Both the position numbers and the translations under genes were made by a program. This document shows, piece after piece, positions 52,517-63,900 of a stretch of 64,000 nt of DNA. The notes under the pieces are model-generated. The model was given only the letters and a program-made list of their open reading frames with translations. It was not told the origin of the DNA and made no database searches. Every line of letters begins with the position of its first letter. The first letter of the stretch is position 1. The DNA comes from Cytophagales bacterium (GTDB lineage: Bacteria; Bacteroidota; Bacteroidia; Cytophagales; Flammeovirgaceae), in assembly GCA_025056215.1 (NCBI GenBank), contig JANWWC010000001.1:310001-374000 (forward strand). Direction: 5' to 3'.

Positions 52517-54898
52517 TCATTCCTTTTCGTTGGCTGATAGCTTTTTAGACAACTTTTTAGCTTTAGTAGGAGAAGTCTTATCAGCGTTTTTTTTCTTTTT
52601 CGGTGTTGCTTCAATAATGGAAATACACTCTCCGTAAGTAAGTTCTAATGCGTTTTTATCTTTAGGGATTTTGTAGTTTTCTTTTTTGTAAGAGATATAA
52701 GGTCCCCAACGTCCATTGAGAATTTGCAAATCTTTGTCTTCACAAAAAGTTTTAAGAATTTTATTAGCATCAGCTTCTCGCTTTGAATGAATAATAGAAA
52801 TTGCTGTTTGAACATCTACTAAAAAAGGATCAATATCTTTCGGGAGAGAATAAAATTTATTATCATGGCTAATATAAGGTCCGAATCGACCTATGTTAGC
52901 GGTAATAGGTTTTTCTTCAAAATCTCCTATGTATCGCGGAAGCTTAAAAAGTTCAATAGCTTCTTCCAGCGTAATGTGTTCGATAAATTGTCCTTTTCGC
53001 AAAGACGCAAATTTTTTATCTTCATCTTCATTGTCGCCTATCTGAACATAAGCGCCATAGCGCCCAAGTTTAACATACACGTTTTTTCCAGTAGTAGGTT
53101 CTACTCCTAAAAAGCGTATGCTACCTGCAGCGTTTCTATCTACTGAATGTTCTGTTTCTTCTACAGTTTTATGAAAGGTCTCATAAAACTTTCTAAGCAT
53201 ATCGCGCCAGTCAATCCTACCATTAGCAATTTTATCAAATTCTTCTTCTACGTTTGCAGTAAAATGATAATCAACAATAGAAGGAAAGTATTTTACTAAA
53301 AAGTCATTTACTACTATTCCCATATTCGTAGGGAAAAGTTTTGCTTTTTCAGTTCCTGTGATTTCTGTCTTTATTTCCTTTTTGATAACGTTATTTGCGA
53401 GTGTATATTCTGTATATTTTCTTTCTTTCCCTTCGCGAGATTCTTTTATTACGTATTCGCGCTGTTGAATAGTAGAAATAGTAGGAGCATACGTAGAGGG
53501 ACGTCCGATTCCCATTTCTTCTAATTTTTTCACCAAACTTGCTTCTGTATAGCGAGCAGGCGGGCGAGAAAAACGTTCTGTCGCTTTCATATGGTCTAAA
53601 AGCAAAATTTGCCCTATTTTGAGCGGAGGAAGCATTCCTTTGTTAAAACTTAATTCTGAGTTTTCATCGTCTTCGGGTTCTTCATCGGTAGATTCTATGT
53701 AAACTTTAAGAAATCCTTCAAACTTTATTACTTCTCCGCTAGCTATTAATTTTTCTGGAGTAGTAGAAATGCCAATAGTAGCGATCGTTTTTTCAATTTG
53801 AGCATCTGCCATTTGAGATGCGATAGTTCTTTTCCAAATAAGCTCATAGAGTCGTTGTTCGTTGCGTTCTCCTTCGATAGTAGCATTTTCGAAATAAGTG
53901 GGCCTGATAGCTTCATGCGCTTCTTGAGCTGTTTCAGATTTTGTTTTGTAGCGCCTTGTTTGAAGAAAATGTTTTCCAAATTCTCTTTCGATGGTCGTAG
54001 CGGCAGCCATTAATGCTTCTTCAGATAGATTTACAGAGTCCGTGCGCATGTAAGTAATCTTGCCAGATTCATAAAGTTTCTGAGCAATTGCCATAGTTTG
54101 AGCAACTGAAAAACCTAACTTACGACTTGCCTCTTGTTGAAGAGTAGAAGTAGTAAACGGAGGCGCTGGACTTTTCTTGCCAGGCTTGGTTTCTAAATTT
54201 TCGATGCTAAAAATGGCACCGAGGCATTTTTGTAAAAAAAATTCTGCCGATTGAGAAGTTTCAAAATGCTTCGGAAGTTCTGCAATGAGTTTTTTGTTAT
54301 TGGGAAGCTGGAAAACCGCTCTTATTCGGTAAGAGGAAGTAGGTACAAATTTTTCGATTTCTCTTTCGCGCTCTACAATCAATCGGACCGCTACCGATTG
54401 GACGCGCCCAGCAGAAAGCCCATTTTTAATCTTTTTCCACAAAATTGGAGAGATTTCAAATCCTACTAATCTATCCAAAATGCGCCTTGCTTGTTGGGCA
54501 TTTACTAAGTCCATATCAATAGGACGAGGATTTTGAATAGCTTTTAAAATTGCATTTTTAGTAATTTCTCTAAAAACGATGCGATTCGGCTTAGTGGGAT
54601 CTAATCCAAGAGCTTCTGTTAAATGCCACGAAATAGCTTCTCCTTCTCGATCATCATCAGTAGCTAACCATACTTTTTCAGCAGACTTAGCTAATTTTTT
54701 GAGTTCGTTTACAATTTGTTTCTTATCGTCAGAGATTACATAGACGGGTTCAAAGTCTTTTTCTACTAAAACAGCATCATTTCCTTTTTTCAAATCGCGA
54801 ATGTGTCCCATACTCGATTTGACAGTAAAATCTTTCCCAAGATAACCTTCTATAGTTTTAGCTTTGGCGGGCGACTCGACAATAACCAAATTTTTCAT
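52517..54898 (-). CDS. topA: DNA topoisomerase I
   Basis: Type IA topoisomerase that relaxes negative supercoils. 793 residues: the Toprim domain (LVIVESPAKAKTIEGYLG at 4-21, ATDDDREGEAISWHL near 80-95), the catalytic Tyr segment (SGKITYMRTDSVNLS, near 298), RPSTYAPTI and PRPIDMDLVNAQQARR. The C-terminal region has three topoisomerase I repeat units without Cys zinc fingers (RYGAYVQIGD, RFGPYISHD, RWGPYISYK) and a Lys-rich tail. It stands at the head of the minus-strand run down to aspS. Confidence 0.95.
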   Translation of the reverse strand: MKNLVIVESPAKAKTIEGYLGKDFTVKSSMGHIRDLKKGNDAVLVEKDFEPVYVISDDKKQIVNELKKLAKSAEKVWLATDDDREGEAISWHLTEALGLDPTKPNRIVFREITKNAILKAIQNPRPIDMDLVNAQQARRILDRLVGFEISPILWKKIKNGLSAGRVQSVAVRLIVEREREIEKFVPTSSYRIRAVFQLPNNKKLIAELPKHFETSQSAEFFLQKCLGAIFSIENLETKPGKKSPAPPFTTSTLQQEASRKLGFSVAQTMAIAQKLYESGKITYMRTDSVNLSEEALMAAATTIEREFGKHFLQTRRYKTKSETAQEAHEAIRPTYFENATIEGERNEQRLYELIWKRTIASQMADAQIEKTIATIGISTTPEKLIASGEVIKFEGFLKVYIESTDEEPEDDENSELSFNKGMLPPLKIGQILLLDHMKATERFSRPPARYTEASLVKKLEEMGIGRPSTYAPTISTIQQREYVIKESREGKERKYTEYTLANNVIKKEIKTEITGTEKAKLFPTNMGIVVNDFLVKYFPSIVDYHFTANVEEEFDKIANGRIDWRDMLRKFYETFHKTVEETEHSVDRNAAGSIRFLGVEPTTGKNVYVKLGRYGAYVQIGDNEDEDKKFASLRKGQFIEHITLEEAIELFKLPRYIGDFEEKPITANIGRFGPYISHDNKFYSLPKDIDPFLVDVQTAISIIHSKREADANKILKTFCEDKDLQILNGRWGPYISYKKENYKIPKDKNALELTYGECISIIEATPKKKKNADKTSPTKAKKLSKKLSANEKE

Positions 54899-55153
54899 AT
54901 CTTGTGACTTTTGATATTATCTTACGAAGATTGCACCAGAGAATGTTCTATTTTTGGCAATATGAAATAAATTTTCAAAAAAAGGAATCTTCATAAAAGC
55001 TCGCACCCTATTAAAAACTAGCATATTAAAATATTGTTCGATATTTTGATTATATCCAGAATTTTTCAGAACATTGCGCGCCTTCAAAACCGGGATGAGG
55101 AAGGAAAACCGAGTACCGTAAAAAATTAAAGTATACAAAAAACCAAAACACAA
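54899..55153. other. Divergent intergenic region between topA and rplY
   Basis: The longest gap in the window. It should hold the promoters of both genes, but no strong TTTG/TAnnTTTG pair is apparent on either strand. No tRNA fold or protein-coding signal is seen; an open frame on the minus strand here looks accidental. Confidence 0.5.
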
Positions 55154-55717
55154 ATGAAAAGCTTAGATATGATTGGCTATTACCGCCATCAAACAGGAAA
55201 GCGCAGTACAAAAGATTTGCGAAAAGCCGCAAATGTACCTTGTGTAATGTATGGCGGAGAAAAGTTAGTGCATTTTTACTCGCCCATGTTTTTGTTCAAC
55301 AAATTAGTATACACACCTGAAGTTCATATCATTAACTTAAACATCGAGGGCGACAAATTTCGATGCATTTTGCAGGATGTGCAATTTCACCCTGTGAGTG
55401 AAATTATTTTACACGCCGACTTTCTAGAATTGCGCGATAACAAGCCTGTAAAAATAGAAGTTCCTATCAAAATTGTGGGAAATGCTATAGGCGTACAAAA
55501 AGGAGGCAGACTTCTTACTAAACTCCGCAAAGTAAGAATTAAAGCGCTTCCCGCAAACCTGCCCGACTATGTAGAAATAGATGTTACAAATCTCGATTTA
55601 GGTAAAAATATCCGCGTAGGAGATATAAAAACAGATAAATTTGAGATTTTAAATACTCCCACTCTTCCCGTTGCCTCTGTTGAAGTTCCAAGAGGATTGC
55701 GCGGACAATCGAGCTAA
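55154..55717 (+). CDS. rplY: 50S ribosomal protein L25, CTC form
   Basis: 5S rRNA-binding ribosomal protein. 187 residues: an N-terminal L25 domain (about 1-90; GKRSTKDLRKAANVPCVMYGGEK) and a C-terminal TL5/CTC beta domain (about 95-187; FHPVSEIILHADFLEL, KPVKIEVPIKIVGNAIGVQKGGRL). The two-domain CTC form is the usual one in Bacteroidota. It stands alone; pth is not adjacent. A terminator follows at 55745. Confidence 0.92.
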   Translation: MKSLDMIGYYRHQTGKRSTKDLRKAANVPCVMYGGEKLVHFYSPMFLFNKLVYTPEVHIINLNIEGDKFRCILQDVQFHPVSEIILHADFLELRDNKPVKIEVPIKIVGNAIGVQKGGRLLTKLRKVRIKALPANLPDYVEIDVTNLDLGKNIRVGDIKTDKFEILNTPTLPVASVEVPRGLRGQSS

Positions 55718-55744
55718 CAAATATGTATTTTATTTTTCAAGGCA

Positions 55745-55772
55745 AACGCGCCCTACAAGGGTGCGTTTTTTT
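55745..55772 (+). terminator. Rho-independent terminator after rplY
   Basis: ACGCGCCCT / AGGGTGCGT stem with an ACA loop (one G-T pair) followed by seven T. It starts 28 bases after the stop at 55717. Confidence 0.82.
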
Positions 55773-55856
55773 ATTAAATTTTTTGCAAATCCTAAAAATT
55801 TAACTTGTAATTCAATGATTTTTTTTAACATTATCTTAAAATTGCGACACACTTAA

Positions 55857-57533
<1,677 letters not shown>

Positions 57534-57558
57534 TACAAATTTAAAAAAGCCTTTTGAG

Positions 57559-57577
57559 AAGAGCTTTTGCTCTTTTT
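57559..57577 (+). terminator. Small terminator between pgi and scpB
   Basis: AAGAGC / GCTCTT stem with TTTT loop and a further TTT run, ending 4 bases before the scpB ATG at 57581. The hairpin is short; it could limit read-through from pgi or shape scpB translation. Confidence 0.5.
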
Positions 57578-57580
57578 GCT

Positions 57581-58150
57581 ATGAATCTTTTAACAAGACA
57601 TATCGAAGCCCTCATTTTTACGAGTGAAACTCCAATTTCTTTGGAGCAAATTGCTAATTGCTTAAAAGATATTTATTGCCAAAATTTTGATATACAAGAA
57701 ATCGAGCAAGCAATCCATCAACTCGTTCAAAAATATCAATCAGAAGAGTTTTCTTTCGAAATTCTTCACATTGCCAACGGCTATCTCTTTATGACAAAGC
57801 CGGCGTACCAAAATACAATAAGTACTTGGCTGAAACAAAATGCTAACAAACGCCTTTCTAAACCAGTACTCGAAACATTAGCAATTATTGCTTACAAACA
57901 ACCCGTTAGCAAAACAGAAATTGAACTTATTCGAGGAGTAAATTCTGATTATGCAATCAAAAAATTATTAGATATCGAATTAATCGAAATTAAAGGAAAG
58001 TCACAAAACATAGGACGTCCTTTGCTCTATGGCACAACACAGCATTTTTTAACCTACTTCGGCATTAACTCGATAGATGAACTCCCTGCTTTAAAAGAAA
58101 TTAGTCCATCTCACTCAGAAATCGGACAAGATTTTTACAAGAGCGAATAG
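57581..58150 (+). CDS. scpB: Segregation and condensation protein B
   Basis: Part of the SMC-ScpA-ScpB condensin. ATG at 57581 gives 189 residues. It has two winged-helix domains: LTRHIEALIFTSETPISLEQIANCL (4-28) and LETLAIIAYKQPVSKTEIELIRG (about 95-117), with the GRPLLYGTTQHFLTYFGI end that marks ScpB. A TTG at 57554 would add nine residues but overlaps the pgi terminator. scpA is not adjacent, in contrast with many Firmicutes. Confidence 0.92.
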   Translation: MNLLTRHIEALIFTSETPISLEQIANCLKDIYCQNFDIQEIEQAIHQLVQKYQSEEFSFEILHIANGYLFMTKPAYQNTISTWLKQNANKRLSKPVLETLAIIAYKQPVSKTEIELIRGVNSDYAIKKLLDIELIEIKGKSQNIGRPLLYGTTQHFLTYFGINSIDELPALKEISPSHSEIGQDFYKSE

Positions 58151-58245
58151 TAATTTTTCTTAAATTTCTTAAAAGAGACATCCAACACACCACTCTGAAA
58201 GTCGAAGTATAACTTGTAAGAATGCGTAACCTCAATTTCTACTTT

Positions 58246-58275
58246 TTTGATGCATTACATTTTTTTTTACTTTTG
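58246..58275 (+). promoter_or_regulatory. Promoter of the mechanosensitive channel gene
   Basis: TTTG (58246-58249), an 18-base spacer and TACTTTTG (58268-58275) match the Bacteroidota promoter in both boxes and in spacing. The leader to the ATG at 58299 is about 15 bases. Confidence 0.65.
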
Positions 58276-58298
58276 CTTCGATAGAAAAGTCCGTTTAC

Positions 58299-59864
58299 AT
58301 GGCATATCAGGATTTTATTACCCTTTTCTGCGATTACGGAACGCTGATTGTAGGGCTGATTCTCATTTCCAAAATTGTTGATATCATCGGAATTAGCGGA
58401 GAGCAACGCAGAATTGTTTACGGTAGCGCAGTATTTATAAGCGCTTCCTTTGCTTACTTATTTCAGGATATATGGTTCGAATGGGTATCGCATACTGAAA
58501 AAGCACAAAAATATTTTTTAAATGGATTAGGTACCGTGTGGTGGCTCTCTATCGCTTATACTTTTAGCAATTCTTTGCATTATTTTGTATGGCGCGGCAT
58601 ATTGGGAAGAGGTTCGGATTCGGCAGCGCCCAAACTCGTCCGCGATTTTATCGATGTCGTGCTGTACGCCGCTACCATTATGCTTATTCTTAGATTGGTA
58701 TACAATCAACCCATCACAGGCGTACTCGCCACTTCAGGAGCTTTGGCTATCGTTTTGGGTTTATCAGCACAAGCAACACTCGGAGGTGTTTTCGCAGGTC
58801 TTTCCATGAACCTTAGCAATAGTTTTGAAAAAGGAGATACAGTTATCATCAGCAACGTACCCAGCGGAATCAAAGAAGTAAGAGGCGTTATTGTCGATAT
58901 GAACTGGCGGAACGTTACCATTCTAACAAAATTTAATAATTATTTGATTATGCCTAACAGTTTAATGGCAAGTTCTGCCATTACAAACTATTCAAAGCCA
59001 GAGCCCAAGCGGATGATGGAAATGTGGGTAATAGTACCTTATCATGTATCTCCCCAAACGGCTAAAGAAATTATTGCGCGCGCTATAGATCATTCTCCTC
59101 ATATTCTTAAAGAGCCTAAGCCTAAAGTACAGTTAGCCAATTTTGAAGATTCTGGCATCCGGTATCGCTTCGAATTGTGGACACTTCGCCCCGGAAGCGA
59201 TAGCATTCGAGATGATGTACTTACTGCTATTTGGTATGAATTTCACCGTAATCGTATCAATTTACATCCTGCTCATTTCGAGATGCGAGATAGTATGTCA
59301 GAAAATCAAAACTCAATGCTTCATTATAAATCTGAACAAACCAACCTTATTACCAAATTGCGAAAGATAGAAATTTTGACTGTCTTTACAGAGGAAGAAC
59401 TCGAATTGCTTGCCAGTCGCGTACAAAGGAAGATTTTTGGTCCTCCTGAAAGAATCGTCATTGAAGGACAAGAAGGCGATTCGATGTTTTTTATTGAAAG
59501 TGGAAGAGTAGCCATTCTTATCAAGCAGCCAGATGGCAACCAACTCAAAGTAGCCGAACTTACTTCAGGGTCTTTTTTTGGTGAAATGGCGCTACTCACA
59601 GGAGAAAAAAGAAAAGCTACCGTTACGGCGCTCAACGAAGTAACTTTATTCGAAATTTCTAAAGATGATTTATTGCCTATCTTAGAAAAAAGACAAGAGA
59701 TTTTACAAGATATAGGCAGAATATTAGCTACGCGGCAAGTAGAAAATGCCGCAAAGGTGGCGCAATACTCTGAAAACATCAAAACCAAAGAAACAGAAAT
59801 TGCTACTACTACCGATAAATTAGTACAACTTATGAAAAACTTCTTTTCACGCAAAGAAAATTAA
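58299..59864 (+). CDS. MscS-type channel with C-terminal cyclic-nucleotide-binding domain
   Basis: 521 residues. Four to five membrane segments lie within about 1-165, with the pore-lining TM3 followed by LGLSAQATLGGVFAGLSMNLSNSF, the MscS hallmark (about 148-171). The MscS beta and alpha/beta domains follow (GVIVDMNWRNVTILTKFNNYLIMPNS, then about 245-345). Residues of about 360-490 form a cNMP-binding domain (LASRVQRKIF, VIEGQEGDSMFFIESGRVAILI, GSFFGEMALLTGEKRKATVTAL). The FFGEMALL phosphate cassette is present, but the usual Arg that contacts the cyclic phosphate is not clear (KRKATV holds it or replaces it). Fusions like this occur in several bacterial groups and suggest gating by cAMP or a related nucleotide. 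It is followed by pheA after 5 bases. Confidence 0.85.
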   Translation: MAYQDFITLFCDYGTLIVGLILISKIVDIIGISGEQRRIVYGSAVFISASFAYLFQDIWFEWVSHTEKAQKYFLNGLGTVWWLSIAYTFSNSLHYFVWRGILGRGSDSAAPKLVRDFIDVVLYAATIMLILRLVYNQPITGVLATSGALAIVLGLSAQATLGGVFAGLSMNLSNSFEKGDTVIISNVPSGIKEVRGVIVDMNWRNVTILTKFNNYLIMPNSLMASSAITNYSKPEPKRMMEMWVIVPYHVSPQTAKEIIARAIDHSPHILKEPKPKVQLANFEDSGIRYRFELWTLRPGSDSIRDDVLTAIWYEFHRNRINLHPAHFEMRDSMSENQNSMLHYKSEQTNLITKLRKIEILTVFTEEELELLASRVQRKIFGPPERIVIEGQEGDSMFFIESGRVAILIKQPDGNQLKVAELTSGSFFGEMALLTGEKRKATVTALNEVTLFEISKDDLLPILEKRQEILQDIGRILATRQVENAAKVAQYSENIKTKETEIATTTDKLVQLMKNFFSRKEN

Positions 59865-59869
59865 ATGCC

Positions 59870-60967
59870 ATGTCAGACAACATCGACAACCAACTTGCTC
59901 AAATTAGAAGTCAAATAGACCATATTGACGACCAGATTTTGATACTTCTTAACGAGCGCATGAAACTGGTGCAACAAGTGGGAGAAATTAAGCGCCAATC
60001 TAACGCGATGATATACCGACCAGAGCGAGAAAAAGCCATCATCGACCGACTTTCTGCTCAAAATCGAGGACTACTTACTAAAAAAGGCATTGAAGCAGTC
60101 TTCATGGAAATTTTTGCAATAAGCCGAAACTTAGAACTTCCTGAAGCTGTCGCCTATTTAGGTCCCGAAGGAAGTTTTACGCATCAAGCAGCAGAAAGTC
60201 GTTTCGGAGCTTTGAGCGAATATCACTCTTTACCTAATATTAAAGCTGTTTTTGACAGCGTAGACGCTGGAAGGGCGCGCTTTGGAGTTGTGCCCATTGA
60301 AAACAATCAGGAAGGAACTGTGCGCGAAACTATCAACTTGCTTAATGAAAAAGATGTACAAATTGTAGCAGAAATTTATATGCCTATTCACTTTACACTT
60401 GCAAGTAAAGAAGATAAAATTAGTCGTATCAATAAAATTTATTCTAAAGACATTGCTTTCAGACAGTGTAAAAACTTCCTAGATGAATATTTTGGAGATC
60501 GAATCCGGCGAAGAGAAGTTGAAATCATCGAAGTAAACTCTACATCCAAAGCAGTGGAAATAGCCTCTCTTGAAGAGCATTCTGCTGCTATATGCTCGCA
60601 AATAGCCGCTAAATTGTATCGCGTTCCTATTCTTTACGACAATATAGAAGATTCTACTAACAATCGAACGAGGTTTGTCGTTATCGCTAAAAAATGTGAA
60701 AATAATTCTTCAGGGTATGACAAAACTACAATTATTGTCAAATTAAACGATCAACCTGGTAGCTTAGCAGACTTTTTAGATGAGTTTCGTAAAGCTAAAA
60801 TCAATCTTTCTAAAATTGAGAGTATACCTGCTAAAGAAGCTGATAAATTTAAATCTCTTTTTTTAATTGACTTTTGTGAACATCGTCAACATCCAAGTGT
60901 GTCAACTATTTTGGAAAAATTTCGTGAAAATATTAAGTGGGTAGGGAGCTATCCGCAATACGAATAA
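59870..60967 (+). CDS. pheA: Bifunctional chorismate mutase / prephenate dehydratase
   Basis: Turns chorismate to prephenate and then to phenylpyruvate. 365 residues: an AroQ-type chorismate mutase (about 5-90; IRSQIDHIDDQILILLNERMKLVQQVGEIKR split into two helices), the prephenate dehydratase domain (about 95-275; YLGPEGSFTHQAA, VPIENNQEGTVRET, with the catalytic Thr in NNRTRFVVI) and a C-terminal ACT domain (about 285-360; PGSLADFLDEF, KIESIP). The ESRP-type ACT motif appears as IESIP, so phenylalanine feedback is likely but altered. It is 5 bases after the channel gene and far from tyrA and the aminotransferase. Confidence 0.94.
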   Translation: MSDNIDNQLAQIRSQIDHIDDQILILLNERMKLVQQVGEIKRQSNAMIYRPEREKAIIDRLSAQNRGLLTKKGIEAVFMEIFAISRNLELPEAVAYLGPEGSFTHQAAESRFGALSEYHSLPNIKAVFDSVDAGRARFGVVPIENNQEGTVRETINLLNEKDVQIVAEIYMPIHFTLASKEDKISRINKIYSKDIAFRQCKNFLDEYFGDRIRRREVEIIEVNSTSKAVEIASLEEHSAAICSQIAAKLYRVPILYDNIEDSTNNRTRFVVIAKKCENNSSGYDKTTIIVKLNDQPGSLADFLDEFRKAKINLSKIESIPAKEADKFKSLFLIDFCEHRQHPSVSTILEKFRENIKWVGSYPQYE

Positions 60968-60998
60968 ATTTAGTTCTTTACAAACTTACAATAAAATA

Positions 60999-63900
60999 AT
61001 GCGTTTTATAGTTCTTATTTTGGTATTTTATTGCCATTTAGCAACATCCCAAAGAAGAGGGAGCTTACTTTTTCAAAGATATTCACCACAAACAAGCTTA
61101 GTGAAAGCTTCTATTTGGAGTTTAGCACAAAGCCCTGATGGGAAACTATATGCAGGAACCACAGAAGGAATCGTAGAATACGACGGAACAAGTTGGCGAA
61201 AAATTGAAATTTCTAACCGCGCAGATGTTCGCTCTATAGATATAGATGCACATGGAAATATTTTTGTAGGTGGAAAGGGAGAGTTTGGTCAATTAGTTCC
61301 TAATGCAATAGGAGAACTGGTCTATGAATCTTTCTTGCCCAAAATCAAAGAGAAATCGCATCTTAATTTTACTGATGTATGGTCTTCAATCGCAACTGAT
61401 AGCTTTCTTTATTTTTTAACAGACGAAAAACTTTTTATTGTTCATCGCCAGAAAGATAGCATAATAATCCACCAGAGCGAGAAAAAGAAGTTTTTTTTAC
61501 TCTTTAAAGCTGAAAATCGGATCTTTTTGTATGAAATAGGAAAAGGTATTTATCAGGTGCAAGGGGGTCAGCTTTCTTTGTTTTGCCCTTATGAAAAAAT
61601 TGGAGCAGACGTCTACCAAATCCTTCCTTATGACGAAAATTACTTTTTAGTGATTACCCGCAACCCTGAACTTCTATTACTTCATCGCTCGACAGGTGAA
61701 ATCACTTACTTTCCTACTGCTGTAGAAAAAATCTTCAAGCGGGTTCGCGCCTACACAGCCATCCGATTGCCCAAGCCTCTTGTAGGGAAAGCCAATTTTC
61801 TGTTTGCTACTTATCGAACTGGAATTCTTATTACAGATGAAAAAGGCGATATTATAGAACATATCGAATTTGAAAACTATGGACAAGAAAGCCACGCTAC
61901 TATATGGAGCGTTTTAATAGATCAATGCGGAAATATTTGGGCAGGAATGGACGGAGATTTAGTTAAGTGCGAGCTGTATCAGCCTATGAGAAAGTTCGGA
62001 GAGAATAACGGTCTGACAAGTTTAGTCAGAGGAGTGTTCGTACATAACAACGATATTTTTATTACCACAGCACGCCGAGGAAGCTATCACCTTCAAGGAC
62101 AACAATTCAAATTACTCCGAAAAACAGCTGACGAAAATAATTTTGGACAAGCATGGAGAGTGATAAAATTTTCGCCTTCAGAGGGCGAAGAGCAGTTGTT
62201 ATTAGGGACTTCGTACGGTGTGTTTCGCATTACTCCTGTAGCCAATCTTAAAAAATCTGCTACTAAAGTAGTATTCGATTCTACTGAAAAATATTGTTTA
62301 GAAGAAATTGCTGCTAACCGAAGTACTTATCGCTTAGTAATAAGAAAGTCAGAACCTTTCCGCGTTTATTTAGGAATGTATAACGGATTATCTTCGCTGA
62401 GGTGGGAAAAAAATCAATGGGTAAACGAAGGTATCATCACAGATGAATTAGGAAAAATCACTGAATTATTAGAGGATGCTCAAGGAAACTTATGGTTAGG
62501 GACCTCTGCCAACGGAATTATGTGCCTTACAATCGATACTTCTAGAAAAATTCTTCAAAAAAAGATTTTTAATAAAGAAAACGGCTTTAAGTATGCTTAT
62601 CCGAGATTTTACAACATCGATGGCGATTTTGTAGTAGGAACTTCCGATGGTTTGTTATTCTACAACTTCAACACCGAAAGTTTTGAGCCTTACACGAAAT
62701 TCGGAAAAGAATTTGAAGCAAAAACCAACGGACGTGCAACTGAAATTATCTGTCCTGACGGAAAAGGAAATTATTGGATTTCAGGAACAGATATGATTTT
62801 AGGGTCTCCTCTCTACTTACAAAAAAACGAAAAAGGATTTTCGGCAACTGCTCTTCCTTTTCATAGGTTGCCTCTTATGAAAATTGAACAAATTTTCCAA
62901 CATCCAGAAGGTTCTATTTGGATTTGTGGGTCGAATGGTTTGTACATTTACAACACTTTAGATTCGATGTTTCAGCGATCTCCTCAAATCTCAATTCGTA
63001 AAATTGAAATAGGAAAAGACTCTACTCTCTACATGGGTGCTGGTATCAATTCCTCTTTAACACAACTCAGTTACAACTTTAATCGAATTGTTTTCGAATA
63101 TTCTTCGCCTTTTTTCATCGAAGAACATAAAAATCAGTATAGCTATCGCTTGCTCGGCGATAACGATGAATGGTCAGCCTGGACCACACAAACTCGCAAA
63201 GAATATACGAATCTTTTTGAAGGAAATTATACGTTTCAAGTAAAAGCTAAAAATATTTATGGAGTTGAAACTCCCATAGCAGAGTATCACTTCAGAATAC
63301 TTCCTCCTCCTTATCGTTCCTTGTGGGCTTATCTCTTTTACACAACGTTGGTAATTATTTCAATTGTTGGTATTGTGAAGGTTTATTCTTATAAACTCTT
63401 AAAGGATAAAGAACGCTTAGAAAAAATCATCGAACAAAGAACTTCAGAAATTGCGCGGCAAAAACAAATTATTGAAGAAAAAAATCAAGATATTACTGCG
63501 AGCATTCGTTATGCAGAAAGGATTCAGAAGGCTATTCTTCCACAACCAGATTTTTTGAGTAGCTTGTTTACAGAACATTTCGTTATCTACAAACCTCGCG
63601 ACATTGTGAGCGGAGATTTTTATTTCTGCGTGCAACACGAACAAAAAGTAATTCTTGCAGCAGCTGATTGTACAGGACACGGCGTGCCAGGAGCTCTTAT
63701 GAGTATGATTGGAGTTGGGCTACTCAATCAAATCATTTTTGAAAAAGATATTACAGATGCATCAGAAATTTTGCTGAGTCTTCATAAAGGCATTCTCAAT
63801 ACGCTACAACAAGCAAATACTCACAACCAAGATGGAATGGATATTGCCATTTGTGTTTGGGATAAAAATCATAATATTATTGAATATGCTGGAGCCAAGA

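Noticed and set aside
54917-55153. Minus-strand frame of 78 codons in the topA-rplY gap
   Set aside because: No domain, no coding bias, and it would fill the only space for the two divergent promoters.
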